Shown: one piece after another, positions 1 through 10,370 of the stretch
How the letters are laid out: each line of letters starts with the position of its first letter
Numbering within the stretch: position 1 is the first letter of the stretch
DNA from: Alphaproteobacteria bacterium
GTDB taxonomy: Bacteria; Myxococcota_A; UBA796; GCA-2862545
Length of the DNA: 64,000 bases
Reading direction: 5' to 3'
Assembly: GCA_020632915.1 (NCBI GenBank)
Contig: JACKEP010000016.1
Location: 69,804-133,803, forward strand
Translations under genes and position numbers: made by a program
The notes under the pieces: generated by a model
Seen by the model: the letters and a program-made list of their open reading frames with translations, nothing else
What the model was told of the DNA's origin: nothing
Database searches by the model: none

Positions 1-528
1 CTCGCCGCTGGCCGCTTCCTCGCGCTGCGCGCCGCGGGACACTGGGAGTACGCCACGCGCGTCCGGGGCACCGGCGTGGTGGCAATCGTCGCGCTGACCG
101 ACGCGCCGGCCATCGTGCTCGTCGAGCAGGTCCGTGTGCCCGTCGGCGGGCCCGTGATCGAGCTGCCCGCCGGCCTCGTCGGCGACGACGTCGGTCACAC
201 CGACGAAGCCCTGCTCGACGCGGCGAAGCGTGAGCTGTGGGAGGAAACAGGACTCACGGCCACCACGTGGCGCGTCGTCGGCGACGGGCCGTCGAGCGCG
301 GGCCTGTCCGACGAGATCGTGACGCTGCTGGTCGCCACCGGGCTGACGCGGTCCGGTCCCGGCGGGGGCGACGCCTCCGAGGACATCACCGTGCACGAGG
401 TGCCGCTGGCGGACGCCACGGCGTGGCTGGCTGCCGCCCGACGCCGCGGCGCGCTCATCGACGCGAAGGTGCTCGCCGGGCTCTACGTGGCCGGGATGGG
501 CTGGGACGGCACGGCCTTCGTCCCGTGA
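1..528 (+). CDS. NUDIX hydrolase, ADP-ribose pyrophosphatase type (5' end outside window)
   Basis: The frame is open from the first base, and its first 25 codons (a GRFLALR...HWEY segment) already look like the N-terminal strand of ADP-ribose pyrophosphatase-type NUDIX enzymes, so the true start lies upstream of the window. GTG codons at 76 and 79 are probably internal. The NUDIX core RELWEETGL is clear, preceded by an acidic and Ala-rich helix, and the EQVRVPVG and ELPAGLVGDD segments match enzymes that hydrolyse ADP-ribose or similar nucleoside diphosphate derivatives. These are usually soluble, Mg-dependent housecleaning enzymes. Substrate specificity cannot be read from sequence alone. 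Stop TGA at 526-528. Confidence 0.85.
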   Translation, partial: LAAGRFLALRAAGHWEYATRVRGTGVVAIVALTDAPAIVLVEQVRVPVGGPVIELPAGLVGDDVGHTDEALLDAAKRELWEETGLTATTWRVVGDGPSSAGLSDEIVTLLVATGLTRSGPGGGDASEDITVHEVPLADATAWLAAARRRGALIDAKVLAGLYVAGMGWDGTAFVP

Positions 529-685
529 ATCCCGCCGGCGTGCAGGAAGTTTCACGCCACGAAACAAGCGGATCGTCAAATCCGCGGTAATCGCTCGCCG
601 CGTCGCGACGTACATGTTCCACAAGGATGGTCCGCCGCGTCCGATGGGTTGTGGATGCCAGCGGACCCTCCCCGAGGTCAGAACG

Positions 686-832
686 ATGCCCGACGACTCG
701 CAAGCCCACGTCAAGGTCTTCACCGCCCCGCCGCGCCCCACGCGGTTCCCCCGCCGCCCGGAAGACGACGAGGACGCCACGGAGCGCACCACCGAGCAGG
801 AGCCGCCACGCCGCAAGCGCGGGCGTCGCTGA
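686..832 (+). CDS. small charged hypothetical protein (48 aa)
   Basis: A short frame starting at ATG 686 with GAGG about eight bases upstream. The product is very hydrophilic: a Pro/Arg stretch, an acidic block EDDEDATE, then a basic tail RRKRGRR. No family recognised. An upstream in-frame ATG at 614 would give 72 aa but lacks a ribosome binding site. It ends three bases before the convergent sucB stop. It may be a real small protein or chance coding in GC-rich DNA. Confidence 0.35.
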   Translation: MPDDSQAHVKVFTAPPRPTRFPRRPEDDEDATERTTEQEPPRRKRGRR

Positions 833-835
833 GGC

Positions 836-2095
836 TCACACCTCGAGCAGCATGCGCTCGGGGTGCTCCACGCACTCCTTGACCCGCACCAGGAAGCTGA
901 CGGCTTCCCGGCCATCGATGATGCGGTGGTCGTAGGACAGCGCCAGGTACATCATCGGGCGCACCACGACCTGACCGTCGATCACCACGGCGCGGTCGAC
1001 GATGTTGTGCATCCCGAGGATGCCGACCTGCGGTGGGTTGAGGATCGGCGTCGACATCATCGACCCGAAGATGCCGCCGTTGGACACGGTGAACGTGCCG
1101 TCGGCGAAGTCGTCCATCGACAGCTTGTTGTCGCGCGCCTTCTTGGCGAGGTCGGCGATGGCCTGCTCGGTCTGCGCGAAGGACAGCTGGTCGGCGTCGC
1201 GCACCACCGGCACGACGAGGCCCTTGGGCCCGCTGACCGCCACGCCGATGTTGTAGAAGTGCTTGTAGACCAGCTCGTCGCCGTCGATCTCGGCGTTGAC
1301 CGCCGGGTAGGCCTTGAGCGCGTCGACCACGGCCTTCACGAAGAAGGACATGAAGCCGACCTTGATGCCGTAGCGCTCGACGAAGCGGTCCTGGTACTGC
1401 TTGCGCAGCGCCATGATGCCGCTCATGTCGACCTCGTTGAACGTGGTCAGCATCGCGGCGGTCTGCTGGGCCTCCACGAGGCGCCGGGCGATGGTGCGCC
1501 TCAGCGGCGACATCTTCTGGCGCGTGGTGCGCCCCTCGGGGCTGGCGGCGGGCGCCTTCGTGGCGGGGGTGGACCCCTTGGCGTCCTTGGTGCCCTGCGA
1601 CACACCACCGCTGGCCGCGGCCTTCGCGACGTCGGCGGACGTGACCCGGCCACCCTTGCCCGAGCCCTGGACGCCGTCGAGCGCCACGCCCTTCTCGGCG
1701 GCCGCGACGCGCGCCGCGGGGCCAGCCTTGACGTCGCCGGACGCACGCGCGGGGGCCTCGTCGGCCGCCTTGTCGTCCGCAGCGGCGTCCGCCGCCTTGG
1801 CCTTGTCGGCCTTGTCGGACGCGTCAGCGGGCGCGTCGCTCGACGCCGCCGGGGCGTCGCCTGCCTCGATCCGCGCGACGACGGCGCCGATGGGCACCTC
1901 GTCGCCCTCGCCCACCAGGAGCTCGGCGATGCGGCCGGCACCCGGCGCGGGGACCTCCATGGAGGCCTTGTCGGAGTCGAGCTCCAGGACCGGATCGCCT
2001 TCGGCCACGACGTCGCCCGGCTTCTTGAGCCACTTGGAGATGAACACGGTCGAGATCGACTCGCCGATCTGCGGGATGGTCACGTCGACGGACAT
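836..2095 (-). CDS. sucB: dihydrolipoamide succinyltransferase, E2 of 2-oxoglutarate dehydrogenase
   Basis: This E2 subunit transfers the succinyl group from lipoyl-lysine to CoA in the TCA cycle. Domains in order: a lipoyl domain (residues 1-80) with lipoyl-lysine K43 in the motif DSDKAS, an Ala/Asp/Lys-rich linker, a peripheral-subunit-binding domain (AARVAAAEKGVALDGVQGSG), a second linker, and the catalytic acyltransferase domain ending in DHRIIDG, which carries the active-site His and Asp. The length of 419 aa is normal for SucB. The start was chosen at ATG 2095 because the protein begins with the conserved SVDVTIPQIGES and AGAGGA lies just upstream; a longer frame to 2224 only adds Pro/Arg-rich sequence overlapping sucA. 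It sits 19 bases downstream of sucA, so the two form an operon. The E3 gene is not in the window. Confidence 0.95.
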   Translation of the reverse strand: MSVDVTIPQIGESISTVFISKWLKKPGDVVAEGDPVLELDSDKASMEVPAPGAGRIAELLVGEGDEVPIGAVVARIEAGDAPAASSDAPADASDKADKAKAADAAADDKAADEAPARASGDVKAGPAARVAAAEKGVALDGVQGSGKGGRVTSADVAKAAASGGVSQGTKDAKGSTPATKAPAASPEGRTTRQKMSPLRRTIARRLVEAQQTAAMLTTFNEVDMSGIMALRKQYQDRFVERYGIKVGFMSFFVKAVVDALKAYPAVNAEIDGDELVYKHFYNIGVAVSGPKGLVVPVVRDADQLSFAQTEQAIADLAKKARDNKLSMDDFADGTFTVSNGGIFGSMMSTPILNPPQVGILGMHNIVDRAVVIDGQVVVRPMMYLALSYDHRIIDGREAVSFLVRVKECVEHPERMLLEV

Positions 2096-2114
2096 CGGGA
2101 ATCCTCTGGGGCGG

Positions 2115-5048
2115 TCAGGCGTCGTCGCCGAGGGTGAGAGCAGCGCTGACGAGGGCGTCCTGCTGGCGCTTGTGGGCGCTGTGGGAGCCGGTGGCCGGCG
2201 AGGCGGCCGCAGGACGGCCGACATACCGCAGCGTGCGGCCCGCGGGAAGGACGGGCGTCATCCAGTGACGCACCACGGGCCAGGCGCCCATGTTCTCGGG
2301 CTCCTCCTGGCACCACACGAACTCGGTGGTGTCGGGGAGGTCGCCCAGCAGGGCCAGCACGTCGGCCGCGGGGAACGGGTAGAGCAGCTCGATCCGGTGC
2401 ACCGCCACCCGGTCGGCGTGCGGGTGGTCGGCCAGCGCGGCCAGCAGGTCGTAGTAGACGTGGCCCGAGCAGAACACCACCCGCTGCACCGCGCCGTCGT
2501 CGAGGTCGCGCGGATCGGCGATGACACGACGGAACACGCCGTTGGCCAGCTCCTCCAGGGAGCTGGTGGCCTCGGGGTGACGCAGCAGGCTCTTGGGCGT
2601 CATCAGGATGAGCGGCTTGCGGACGTGCCGGACGACCTGACGGCGCAGGATGTGGAAGTAGTTGGCGGGCGTGGTGCAGTTGGCGACCTGCATGTTGTTC
2701 TGGGCGCACTGCAGCAGGTAGCGCTCGAGCTTGGCCGACGAGTGCTCGGGCCCCTGCCCTTCGTAGGCGTGCGGCAGGAGCATCACCAGGCCCGACAGGC
2801 GCCCCCACTTCTGCTCGGACGAGCTGATGAACTGGTCGACGATGACCTGGGCGCCGTTGGCGAAGTCGCCGAACTGGGCCTCCCAGAGCACCAGCGCGTC
2901 GGGCGTGTCGAGGCTGTAGCCGAACTCGAAGCCGAGCACGGCGAGCTCCGACAGGTTGCTGTCGATGGCCCAGAAGGGACGCTGGTCGTCCTCGAGGTGG
3001 GACAGCGAGAAGTAGTCGAGGCCCGTCTCGACGTCGGCCCACACGGCGTGGCGCTGGCTGAACGTGCCGCGGCCGCTGTCCTGGCCCGACAGGCGCACGG
3101 CGAAGCCCTCGGTGACGAGCGAGGCGAACGCCGCCTGCTCCGCCATCGCCCAGTCCAGCGGGCGCTCGCCTTGGGCCATCTCCTGTCGCTGCCGCACCAG
3201 CCGCTGCACCTTGGCGTGGGCGTGGAAGCCCTCGGGCAGCGTGTTGGCGCGCTCCAGCAGGCCCTGGAGGCGCTCGAGCGGCACGCCGGTGAACACCTCC
3301 TCGCGGATGTCGCCGTCGGTGTAGGACTCCCAGCGCCCCTTGAGCGGTGAGACCTCGGCCTTCGTGGACGGGTTCACCTCGCCGTTGCCCTGCTCGAGGT
3401 ACAGCGCGGTGTCGGGGTCGTCGGACTTCGTCTCGGGCAGCTCCGGCCGGGGCACGGGCGCCTCGTCGACCTGGGGCCCGCCAGCGCCCTCGTCCATGGC
3501 GTTGCGGCTGGCCTCGAAGATGCGCTCCACGTCGTCGGAGGACACGCGGCCGAGCTCCACGAGCCGCTTGGCGTAGTTCTCGCGCGGCGTGGGCCGCTGT
3601 CGGATCTGCTCGTACATCAGCGGCTGGGTGAACGACGGCTCGTCGCCCTCGTTGTGGCCGTGCTTGCGGTAGCAGTACATGTCGATGACGATGTCGCGGT
3701 GGTAGGTCTGGCGCCACTCGACCGCCAGCTGCACCACGGCCGCCACGGCGCGGGGGTCCTCGCCGTTGACGTGCAGGATCGGGATGCCCATCATCCGCGC
3801 CATGTCGGTGGCGTAGGGCGTGGAGCGGCCCTCCATCGGCGGCGTCGTGAACCCGATCTGGTTGTTGATCACGACGTGGACGGTGCCGCCGGTGCGGTAG
3901 CCCGCGAGCTCGGACAGCTGGAACGTCTCGGCGACCGAGCCCTGGCCGATGAACGCTGCGTCGCCGTGGAGCAGCAGCGGCAGGGCGAGGCTGCGGTCCG
4001 TGTCGCCGACGCGGTCCTGCTTGGCGCGGACGCGGCCCTCGACCACCGGGTTGACCACCTCGAGGTGGGACGGGTTCGGCGTGAGCGACAGGTGGATGAG
4101 CGCGTCCTGCCCGGTGACCACGTCGCTGGAGTAGCCGAGGTGGTACTTGACGTCGCCCGAGCCCTGGGTGGGGCCGCGGCTGTCCTCGAACTCCTGCACG
4201 ATGAGCCGCACGGGCTTCTCGAGCGTGTTGACCAGCACGTTGAGGCGTCCGCGGTGGGCCATGCCCATCACGACCTCGACCACGCCACGGCGGGCGGCTT
4301 CGCCCACCAGCATGTCGAGCAGCGGGATGAGGGTCTCGCCCCCCTCCAGGCTGAAGCGCTTCGTGCCCGGGAACCGGGTGTGGAGCATGCGCTCGAAGTT
4401 CTCGGCGTCGCAGAGCTTGCGCAGCACGCGCAGCTCCTGGTCGCGGTCGAGCACGGTGTTGTCGGGCAGCTCCTCGAGCTGACGCTGCACCCAGCGCTTC
4501 TGCTCGAGGTCGTCGATGTTCATGAACTCGGCGCCGATCGAGCCCGCGTAGGCGGCGCGCAGGCGCTTCTCGATGTCGCGGATGGTGGCCATCGGCGGCA
4601 TGCCGAACATCGGGGCCGTCGGGACCACCGCGTCGAGGTCGGCGTCACCCAGGCCGTAGTAGCCGGGGGTGAGCTCGGGGGGGTGGTGCTTGGCGCGCCG
4701 CTGGAGCGGGTCGATGTCGGCCAGGAAGTGACCGCGCACGCGCCAGGCGTTGATGAACTGGACGACGGCCGACTGCCGGTGGGCGATCGCCGTGGCGGCG
4801 CCGGCGTCCAGGGCAGCCGTTCCCCCGCGGGCGGCGAAGATGCTGCGTCGATCGGGGCCGGGCGCCGGGGCGGCGGCGCCGTTGACGGGTCCGTCGCCGA
4901 GCTTCTCGAACCAGCGGGCCCACGCCGGATCGACCGAGGCGGGGTCCTGGGCCCAGGCGCGCCACGTGTCGTCGAGGAAGGCGGCGTTGTCGCCACTGAG
5001 CAGGGAGGCGAGGTCGAGATCGGCAGGGTCGGAGCTGGGGGGCAGCAC
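2115..5048 (-). CDS. sucA: 2-oxoglutarate dehydrogenase E1 component
   Basis: This is the thiamine diphosphate-dependent E1 that decarboxylates 2-oxoglutarate and succinylates the E2 lipoyl group. Family features include the N-terminal helix (NAAFLDDTWRAWAQDP), GMAHRGRLNVL, GDAAFIGQG, the ThDP/metal region with NNQIGFTT and KHGHNEGDEPSFTQP, and the C-terminal MTPKSLLRHPEA. The start is placed at GTG 5048, which gives 977 aa, slightly longer than E. coli SucA: GGAGGAG lies immediately upstream and family homology begins soon after. The frame stays open much further upstream, to about 7.7 kb, but that part is only the shadow of other genes. Operon with sucB downstream. Confidence 0.95.
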   Translation of the reverse strand: MLPPSSDPADLDLASLLSGDNAAFLDDTWRAWAQDPASVDPAWARWFEKLGDGPVNGAAAPAPGPDRRSIFAARGGTAALDAGAATAIAHRQSAVVQFINAWRVRGHFLADIDPLQRRAKHHPPELTPGYYGLGDADLDAVVPTAPMFGMPPMATIRDIEKRLRAAYAGSIGAEFMNIDDLEQKRWVQRQLEELPDNTVLDRDQELRVLRKLCDAENFERMLHTRFPGTKRFSLEGGETLIPLLDMLVGEAARRGVVEVVMGMAHRGRLNVLVNTLEKPVRLIVQEFEDSRGPTQGSGDVKYHLGYSSDVVTGQDALIHLSLTPNPSHLEVVNPVVEGRVRAKQDRVGDTDRSLALPLLLHGDAAFIGQGSVAETFQLSELAGYRTGGTVHVVINNQIGFTTPPMEGRSTPYATDMARMMGIPILHVNGEDPRAVAAVVQLAVEWRQTYHRDIVIDMYCYRKHGHNEGDEPSFTQPLMYEQIRQRPTPRENYAKRLVELGRVSSDDVERIFEASRNAMDEGAGGPQVDEAPVPRPELPETKSDDPDTALYLEQGNGEVNPSTKAEVSPLKGRWESYTDGDIREEVFTGVPLERLQGLLERANTLPEGFHAHAKVQRLVRQRQEMAQGERPLDWAMAEQAAFASLVTEGFAVRLSGQDSGRGTFSQRHAVWADVETGLDYFSLSHLEDDQRPFWAIDSNLSELAVLGFEFGYSLDTPDALVLWEAQFGDFANGAQVIVDQFISSSEQKWGRLSGLVMLLPHAYEGQGPEHSSAKLERYLLQCAQNNMQVANCTTPANYFHILRRQVVRHVRKPLILMTPKSLLRHPEATSSLEELANGVFRRVIADPRDLDDGAVQRVVFCSGHVYYDLLAALADHPHADRVAVHRIELLYPFPAADVLALLGDLPDTTEFVWCQEEPENMGAWPVVRHWMTPVLPAGRTLRYVGRPAAASPATGSHSAHKRQQDALVSAALTLGDDA

Positions 5049-5125
5049 GGGGCTCCTCCTCGACGGCGGGGCCGTCGTGCGCACGTCGGGCGCGGGCAGT
5101 GCTTGATTCCGCTGGGGGCGATCTG

Positions 5126-6979
5126 TCAAGGGGCGTCGGCCTGGCGTGACTGTTCGATCCAAGCCTGGACACGCGCGGTGAGTGCAGGGAGCGACACGGC
5201 GCCGGCACCGAGCACCACGTCGTGGAAGCTGCGCACGTCGAAGCGATCGCCCAGGGCGGCCTCGGCCTGCGCCCGCAGGGCGCGGATGTGGAGCTGGCCG
5301 GTCTTGTACGCGAGCGCCTGACCGGGCCACACGATGTAGCGGTCGACCTCGTTGCGGATGTTGTTCTCGGCGAGTGGCGTGTTGTCGAGCATGAACTGCA
5401 CCGCCTCCTCGCGGGTCCAGCCGAGGTCGTGGACCCCGGTGTCGACGACCAGCCGGGCCGCGCGCCACGCGTCGAACGACAGCGCGCCCAGGCGATCGAG
5501 GTCGCCCGAGTACAGCCCCATCTCGTCGGCCAGTCCCTCCGCGTACAGGCCCCAGCCCTCGACGAACGCGGTGTGGCCCCCGTAGCGGTGGAAGGCGGGC
5601 ACCGCGGACAGCTCGTAGCTGCGCGCGATCTGGAGGTGGTGACCGGGCACCGACTCGTGGAACGCCAGCACCTCGGCCTCGAAGGTCGGCCGGGTCTCGG
5701 GCGCGTAGGTGTTGACGAAGTAGGCGCCCGGGATGCTGCCGTCCGCCGACAGCGGCCGGTAGTAGGCGATGGTGGTGTAGGGCGCGGCGTAGGCGGGGAT
5801 CACCTCGACGCCGCACGGCGCCTCCGGCACGACGCCGAACCAGTCGGGGACGGCGGCCTGCGCGCGGGCGAGCGCCGCCGTGGCCGTGGCGACGATGGCG
5901 TCGGCGCTGTCGAAGCGCAGCGCCGGATCCGTGCGCAGGTGCGTGAAGATGCCGGGCAGCGTGGTCTGCCCGATCGTGGCCGGCGCGAGCTGCAGGAACG
6001 CGGCGTGGATGCGGGCGAGCTCGTCGAGGCCCGTCTGGTGCAGCGCGGCGGCCGTGAGCGGCAGGGTGGTGAAGCGCTCGATCTGCGCGGCGTAGCAGGC
6101 CCGGCCGTTGGGCAGCCCGGCCAGCCCTGGCGGGCCCTCGGACCGCGCGGCAGGCAGCAGCTCGGTCTCCAGCAGGTCGGCGTAGGCCTGGAAGGCCGGG
6201 CGTACACGGTCGTGGACGATCGTGAGCAGGCGGGACCGGAACGAAGGCCCCCACGCCGCGTCGTCGGGCGCCTCGCGGACGATGGGCCACGCCGCGTCGT
6301 CGGCGGCCAGCTGGTCGCGCAGCATCGTGAGCACGAGCTGGATGGACGTGGCGTTGGCGACGAGCCCGTCGGCCAGCCCTGCCCGCAGTGCGTCGAGGCG
6401 GTGGGGCTCGACGTCGGCCCACGCGCCGATCCGGGTGAGCAGCGCCTCGGCGTCGGCCTCCGTCTGCAGCGGCTGCACGGCGATGAGCTCGAACAGGCCG
6501 TCCATCGGGTTGGACCGGACGGACACGCTCCACGCGCCGAACCGGCACACCTGCGCCGCGACGTCGCCGGCGAGCTCCAGCTCGAGCTGCCCCCGGAACA
6601 GGGCGTCGCTGGTCGACAGCCCCGCGGGATCGATCGCACGCACCCGCTCCAGGAAGGCCTGCTCGCGGGCCTGATCGACCGCCAGGGCGGCGAGCGACGG
6701 ATCGGACACGGCGTCGTCGAAGCCGCGCACGCCCAGGAACGTGGCGGTCTCCGGCGACGACGACAGGCGCCAGCGCCAGTGGTCGGCCAGCAGATCGGCC
6801 AGCACCGGATCGGCGATGCCCGCGGTGGCCTCCTGGCGGAGCGCCTCGTCTCCGGGGAGCGCGGCGGGCCCGCGTGCGGCCGGGCGGGCGCTCGGGGGTG
6901 AGGTGTGGGCACGGCACCCCGCGCTCGTGACGCCGAAGACGGCGACGGCCGTCAGGGCGGCGACACCACGCGATCTCAT
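5126..6979 (-). CDS. DUF885-family lipoprotein, putative zinc peptidase
   Basis: A 617-aa protein with a lipoprotein signal peptide (lipobox TSAGC, acylated Cys at residue 26). The body matches DUF885 proteins, which carry a metallopeptidase-like HExxH signature, here FHESVPGHH, followed by the FVEGWGLYAE segment that supplies further conserved acidic residues. The likely role is peptide hydrolysis at the cell envelope; the substrate is unknown. The start ATG at 6979 has GGAGG upstream and overlaps the stop of the upstream gene as ATGA, so translation is probably coupled. The domain order and length are normal for the family. Confidence 0.85.
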   Translation of the reverse strand: MRSRGVAALTAVAVFGVTSAGCRAHTSPPSARPAARGPAALPGDEALRQEATAGIADPVLADLLADHWRWRLSSSPETATFLGVRGFDDAVSDPSLAALAVDQAREQAFLERVRAIDPAGLSTSDALFRGQLELELAGDVAAQVCRFGAWSVSVRSNPMDGLFELIAVQPLQTEADAEALLTRIGAWADVEPHRLDALRAGLADGLVANATSIQLVLTMLRDQLAADDAAWPIVREAPDDAAWGPSFRSRLLTIVHDRVRPAFQAYADLLETELLPAARSEGPPGLAGLPNGRACYAAQIERFTTLPLTAAALHQTGLDELARIHAAFLQLAPATIGQTTLPGIFTHLRTDPALRFDSADAIVATATAALARAQAAVPDWFGVVPEAPCGVEVIPAYAAPYTTIAYYRPLSADGSIPGAYFVNTYAPETRPTFEAEVLAFHESVPGHHLQIARSYELSAVPAFHRYGGHTAFVEGWGLYAEGLADEMGLYSGDLDRLGALSFDAWRAARLVVDTGVHDLGWTREEAVQFMLDNTPLAENNIRNEVDRYIVWPGQALAYKTGQLHIRALRAQAEAALGDRFDVRSFHDVVLGAGAVSLPALTARVQAWIEQSRQADAP

Positions 6980-7422
6980 GTCGCCTCCAGGTGGCGCACG
7001 AGGACGCCGTCGGCGAGGAACGTGGCGCCCGCGCGGTCGAGGCCGAGGTGGACGACCTCGATCGGCGTGTCGACCTGACGCTCGGGCACCTCGACCACCG
7101 GTGTGGCGACGAGACCGTCGGCGTCCCCGACGAGCAGCTCGGCGAGCGTGGACAGGCTGGAGGCGCCGCGGAAGATCTCCTCGAACGCGTCCCAGACGTA
7201 GGTGCCCGGCGTGAGCCCCGCGAGGCGGGCCGTGCCGAGATCGATCGCGACCAGGTGACGCGCGGGGGTGCGCGGCGCCTGCACGACGGTGGCGCGTGTG
7301 GGCGCGGGTTCGGACGGGTCCCACGCCCACACGACGTCGCCCGGTGTGAGCGCCTCGATGGGCACGGGGCCGTCGGGGGTGGCGATCCGGGTGCCGGGCA
7401 CGAAGCCGAACGCGACTGCCAT
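6976..7422 (-). CDS. Hint (hedgehog/intein)-like domain protein lacking the catalytic Cys
   Basis: 148 aa. The N-terminus FVPGTRIATPDGPVPIEAL is the classical first block of Hint domains (normally CFxxGTxVxTxxG...I..L..GD), followed by GDVVWAWDP. The C-terminus ATFLADGVLVRHL resembles the last Hint block (YF.NGVLVHN). The nucleophilic Cys/Ser expected before FxxGT is Gly here, and the C-terminal His-Asn pair is absent, so self-splicing or cleavage is unlikely. There is no extein fused on either side: the domain stands alone. The gene overlaps the DUF885 peptidase by four bases (ATGA), suggesting a linked function. Confidence 0.65.
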   Translation of the reverse strand: MAVAFGFVPGTRIATPDGPVPIEALTPGDVVWAWDPSEPAPTRATVVQAPRTPARHLVAIDLGTARLAGLTPGTYVWDAFEEIFRGASSLSTLAELLVGDADGLVATPVVEVPERQVDTPIEVVHLGLDRAGATFLADGVLVRHLEAT

Positions 7423-7452
7423 GGGGGACTCCTTGCCTGGACCGCGGCGCGG

Positions 7453-8010
7453 CTAGCCCGCCGCCAGCAGCGTGGCGATCGCCTCGACGTCGCTCGTGCG
7501 CAGCGGGCCGGTGTAGACCTTGAGGACGCCGCCGTCGGCGTCGAGCACCCGCGTCTGGGGGACGGTGCGCACCGGCAGCGACAGCGCCGCGAACGCGGCC
7601 TCGGGGGTGGCGTCGAGCACCAGCGTGGGCCAGCTGGCCCGCTGGGCGGCGACGGTGTCGGCGACGCGCGCGACGGAGGCGTCGAGGTCGTCGTCGGGTG
7701 CGTCGAACCGATCCCAGGACACCCCGACCACATCGGCGATGCCGTCGAGTCGGGCGGCGAGCGCCTCGATCCGGGGCAGCTCCGGCAGACAGCTCTCGCA
7801 CCACGTGGCCCAGTGGTGCTCCACGAGGGGCCGGCCCTCGGGGCGCAGCGCCGTGAGCACGGCGTCGAGCGAGGCCGCCCGCACGCGGACGGGCGCCAGG
7901 GTCACCCCAGCACGGGCCTCGAAGCGCGACAGCGCGTCGTGGGCGAGCTGCGCGTCGAACGCGACGAGGCGCTCCCTCAGGGTGTCCCACCAGCGGCCGG
8001 TTCGCGGCAT
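7453..8010 (-). CDS. TlpA-like thioredoxin-fold protein
   Basis: 185 aa with a redox CxxC motif in the context HHWATWCESCLPELPRIEAL and a cis-Pro region (VRTVPQTRVLDADGG), typical of TlpA/ResA-like thiol-disulfide proteins. ATG 8010 is preceded by GGGAGG. No clear signal peptide is seen from this start, which is unusual for TlpA proteins: it may act in the cytoplasm, or the start may lie elsewhere. It sits 30 bases upstream of the Hint-like gene on the same strand, so it may belong to the same transcription unit. Confidence 0.8.
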   Translation of the reverse strand: MPRTGRWWDTLRERLVAFDAQLAHDALSRFEARAGVTLAPVRVRAASLDAVLTALRPEGRPLVEHHWATWCESCLPELPRIEALAARLDGIADVVGVSWDRFDAPDDDLDASVARVADTVAAQRASWPTLVLDATPEAAFAALSLPVRTVPQTRVLDADGGVLKVYTGPLRTSDVEAIATLLAAG

Positions 8011-8029
8011 CCTGCCTCCCCGCCCGACC

Positions 8030-8560
8030 CTAGCCGGCCCGTGGGGGTGTGCCAGCCCCGGACGCGGCGTCGGCGGGACCCGGGGCGGGCTCCGGCGCGG
8101 TGCGGCCGCCCACCGGCACCTCCCGGTGGTGCCAGATCCGCTGGCCCACGAGCCCGCGCCGCTCCCGCGCGAGCAGCACCGACACGAGGCCGAGGAACAG
8201 GATCGGCGCGACACCCGCCAGCCGCACGCGGACCGGATCGAGGCCCGTGGCCTGTGCGACGACGGGCACGCCCGCGAACACCACCGCCGCGATCGCGAGC
8301 ACCGTGCCCGTCAGCTCGGGCCGGCCCACGCCGCGCCGCGCCGCGGCCCACCACCCGAGCGCTGCCACGATCACCGCCCCGGCGAGGACGGCGTGCACCC
8401 CGAGCGGCGGTGCGGGCACCAGGAGGATCGCCCCCGCGACGAGCGCGAGCACCAGCGGACCCAGGTCGATGCGGGCGTGCAGGGCGACCTGCAGGAGCGC
8501 GGCGGCGGCGGCGAGTCCCGCGCTGCCCCACGCCATCGTGGTGTCCGTCACCGTCACCAT
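8030..8560 (-). CDS. multi-pass membrane protein of unknown function
   Basis: 176 aa from ATG 8560 (GGAGG close upstream). Four or five hydrophobic segments are visible: around WGSAGLAAAAALLQVAL, LGPLVLALVAGAILLV, HAVLAGAVIVAALGWW, VLAIAAVVFAGVPVV and APILFLGLVSVLL. They are followed by a basic loop and a Pro/Ala-rich cytoplasmic-looking tail. No family recognised. A longer frame to 8731 exists, but its extra part is Arg/Pro-rich and overlaps the start of boxC on the other strand. It is 19 bases upstream of the TlpA-like gene and probably co-transcribed with it. Confidence 0.6.
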   Translation of the reverse strand: MVTVTDTTMAWGSAGLAAAAALLQVALHARIDLGPLVLALVAGAILLVPAPPLGVHAVLAGAVIVAALGWWAAARRGVGRPELTGTVLAIAAVVFAGVPVVAQATGLDPVRVRLAGVAPILFLGLVSVLLARERRGLVGQRIWHHREVPVGGRTAPEPAPGPADAASGAGTPPRAG

Positions 8561-8711
8561 GCCGCCTCCGGTCCCCTCGGCCGCCCCCGAACCCGCCCGG
8601 CATAGCACGCCGGACCCGGTCGGCCGCACCGGGTGCCTTCGGGGCGTCAACGCGCTACGGCGAACCCTTCCGCGGGCCGCCACCAGGGACCGCACGCCCG
8701 ACGAGGAGTCC

Positions 8712-10366
<1,655 letters not shown>

Positions 10367-10370
<4 letters not shown>

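Noticed and set aside
6976..7422. Active intein
   Set aside because: There are no extein sequences, the nucleophile position is Gly and the terminal His-Asn pair is absent.
2115..7733. A 1872-codon minus-strand frame containing sucA
   Set aside because: Only the sucA part has homology. The upstream 890 codons are Arg/Pro-rich shadow sequence of the DUF885, Hint-like and TlpA genes in GC-rich DNA.
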